Source: Haloarcula mannanilytica (GTDB taxonomy: Archaea > Halobacteriota > Halobacteria > Halobacteriales > Haloarculaceae). Taken from it: a stretch of 64,000 nucleotides of DNA. The DNA is taken from the NCBI RefSeq assembly GCF_005406125.1, contig NZ_BIXZ01000001.1, positions 806,001-870,000 on the forward strand, given 5' to 3'. The notes under the pieces were generated by a model that saw only the letters and a program-made list of their open reading frames with translations, made no database searches and was not told the origin of the DNA. The position numbers were made by a program, and so were the translations under genes. Of the stretch, positions 62,953-64,000 are shown one piece after another. Within the stretch, counting starts at the first letter, position 1, and each line of letters starts with the position of its first letter.

Positions 62953-64000
62953 GTGAGCCACGATGACCGTGTCGAGGACCTTCGAGAACGAAAAGCTGCG
63001 GCCGAGCGGGGCGGTGGTGAGGAGCGGATCGAGGCCCAGCACGACCGCGGGAAACTCACCGCCCGCGAGCGCATCGACTACTTCCTCGACGAGGGCACCT
63101 TCGTTGAGATCGATTCACTTCGAGAACACCGCTCGACGAACTTCGACATGGCCGACAAGAAAGTACCGGGAGACGGCGTTGTCGTCGGCTACGGCAAGGT
63201 CGACGGCCGCCAGGTGTACGTCTTCGCCCACGACTTCACCGTCTTCGGCGGGTCGCTGGGCGAGGCGTTCGCACAGAAAGTCTGTAAGGTGATGGACAAG
63301 GCCATCGAGACGGGCGCGCCCATCATCGGCCTGAACGACTCCGCCGGCGCGCGGATTCAGGAGGGTATCGACTCGCTGGCAGGCTATGCCGACATCTTCC
63401 ACCGCAATCAGCAGGCCAGCGGCGTCGTCCCGCAGATTTCGGCGATTATGGGGCCGTGTGCCGGCGGTGCAGTGTACTCCCCATCGATTACCGATTTCGT
63501 CTACATGGTCGAAGAGACCAGCCATATGTTCATCACCGGGCCGGATGTCATCGAAACGGTGACCGGCGAGGAAGTCGGCTTCGACGAACTCGGGGGTGCG
63601 AAGACCCACGCCTCCGAGTCCGGCGTCGCCCACTTCACGGCCGCCGACGAGAAGGAGGCGATGGACGACATCCGGTATCTCCTCTCGTACCTCCCCCAGA
63701 ACAACGTCGAGGACCCGCCCCGCGTCGACCCCTGGGACGACCCCGAGCGCCAGGACGAGGAACTGAAGACGGCCGTCCCCGACGCGCCACAGAAACCCTA
63801 CGACATGACGGATGTCGTCGGACGTATCGTCGATGAAGATTCCTTCTTCGAAGTCGCCGAGGACTTCGCTCGCAACATCGTCATCGGCTTCGCCCGCATG
63901 GACGGCCACAGCGTCGGCATCGTCGGCAACCAGCCCCGTGTCAACGCCGGGACGCTCGACATCGACGCCTCGCGGAAGGGCGCGCGCTTCGTCCGGTTCT
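62953..64000 (+). CDS. Acyl-CoA carboxylase carboxyltransferase (beta) subunit, 3' end outside window
   Basis: Starts at GTG 62953 (reads [18 protein letters not shown] with GTG as Met) and stays open to the window edge, 349 codons. [35 protein letters not shown] and [20 protein letters not shown] are the carboxyltransferase motifs of the PccB family (propionyl-/acetyl-CoA carboxylase). TATA-like GGATATGC is 29 bp upstream. Haloarcula uses the methylaspartate cycle, which needs propionyl-CoA carboxylase; that this is the subunit concerned is inferred. Confidence 0.93.
   Translation, partial: MSHDDRVEDLRERKAAAERGGGEERIEAQHDRGKLTARERIDYFLDEGTFVEIDSLREHRSTNFDMADKKVPGDGVVVGYGKVDGRQVYVFAHDFTVFGGSLGEAFAQKVCKVMDKAIETGAPIIGLNDSAGARIQEGIDSLAGYADIFHRNQQASGVVPQISAIMGPCAGGAVYSPSITDFVYMVEETSHMFITGPDVIETVTGEEVGFDELGGAKTHASESGVAHFTAADEKEAMDDIRYLLSYLPQNNVEDPPRVDPWDDPERQDEELKTAVPDAPQKPYDMTDVVGRIVDEDSFFEVAEDFARNIVIGFARMDGHSVGIVGNQPRVNAGTLDIDASRKGARFVRF

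Overview
The window is a stretch of a haloarchaeal main chromosome, most likely Haloarcula or a close relative (inference). Seen in the sequence: high GC with AT-rich promoter islands, strongly acidic proteins, TATA-like boxes 25-31 bp upstream of many start codons (leaderless transcripts), 4-bp ATGA/GTGA gene overlaps, and archaeal genes such as TFB, RpoD/K/N, Gar1, SRP19, GatE, FEN1 and archaeal mevalonate-pathway enzymes. A sensory rhodopsin II with its own transducer fits a motile halophile.

1-18.1 kb (minus strand) is one long gene train. From its promoter at about 18.09 kb it reads tRNA-Ser, rpsM, rpsD, rpsK, rpoD, tRNA-Leu, rpl18e, rplM, rpsI, rpoN, rpoK, eno, rpsB. Two small DUF5518 membrane proteins, a cytochrome P450 and a multi-PAS hybrid kinase follow. 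Then come mevalonate kinase, isopentenyl phosphate kinase, an acidic membrane protein, RNase J, a prenyl diphosphate synthase and an ArsA-type ATPase. It joins translation, transcription and isoprenoid lipid synthesis.

18.2-25.9 kb holds an Mrp-type Fe-S carrier, S17e, and a four-gene operon led by cofD (coenzyme F420) with three enzymes of unresolved role (TIM-barrel DUS-like protein, CitG-like protein, DUF447 protein). A tyrosine phosphatase, an ABC-2 exporter and a 35-residue zinc-finger protein follow. 25.9-29.6 kb is a respiratory block: a CtaA-CtaB fusion for haem O/A, a membrane protein, an Rdx protein and divergent coxB, then a small membrane gene broken by one extra C. 29.8-36.6 kb mixes a CAP-domain exoprotein, an srp19-gar1-presenilin cluster, an ornithine cyclodeaminase homologue, small haloarchaeal proteins and FEN1.

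36.7-40.2 kb is a sugar-type ABC importer whose solute-binding protein gene appears to be lost, leaving promoter and start codon. 40.4-46 kb has fumarase, acetyltransferases, a lipoprotein and gatE. 45.7-49.5 kb is a regulator cluster (winged-helix protein, conserved HTH-associated protein, Bat-like PAS/GAF/HTH_10 protein). 49.5-55.7 kb has a TrmJ-type methyltransferase, TFB and the htrII-sopII phototaxis pair. 55.8-64 kb has redox enzymes, a histidine kinase, an NSS transporter, an EamA exporter divergent from an HTH regulator with overlapping palindromes between them, a uracil-DNA glycosylase and the start of an acyl-CoA carboxylase beta subunit running off the edge.

No CRISPR array, complete insertion sequence, rRNA gene or integrase was seen. 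All family assignments come from reading motifs by eye; no database search was run.
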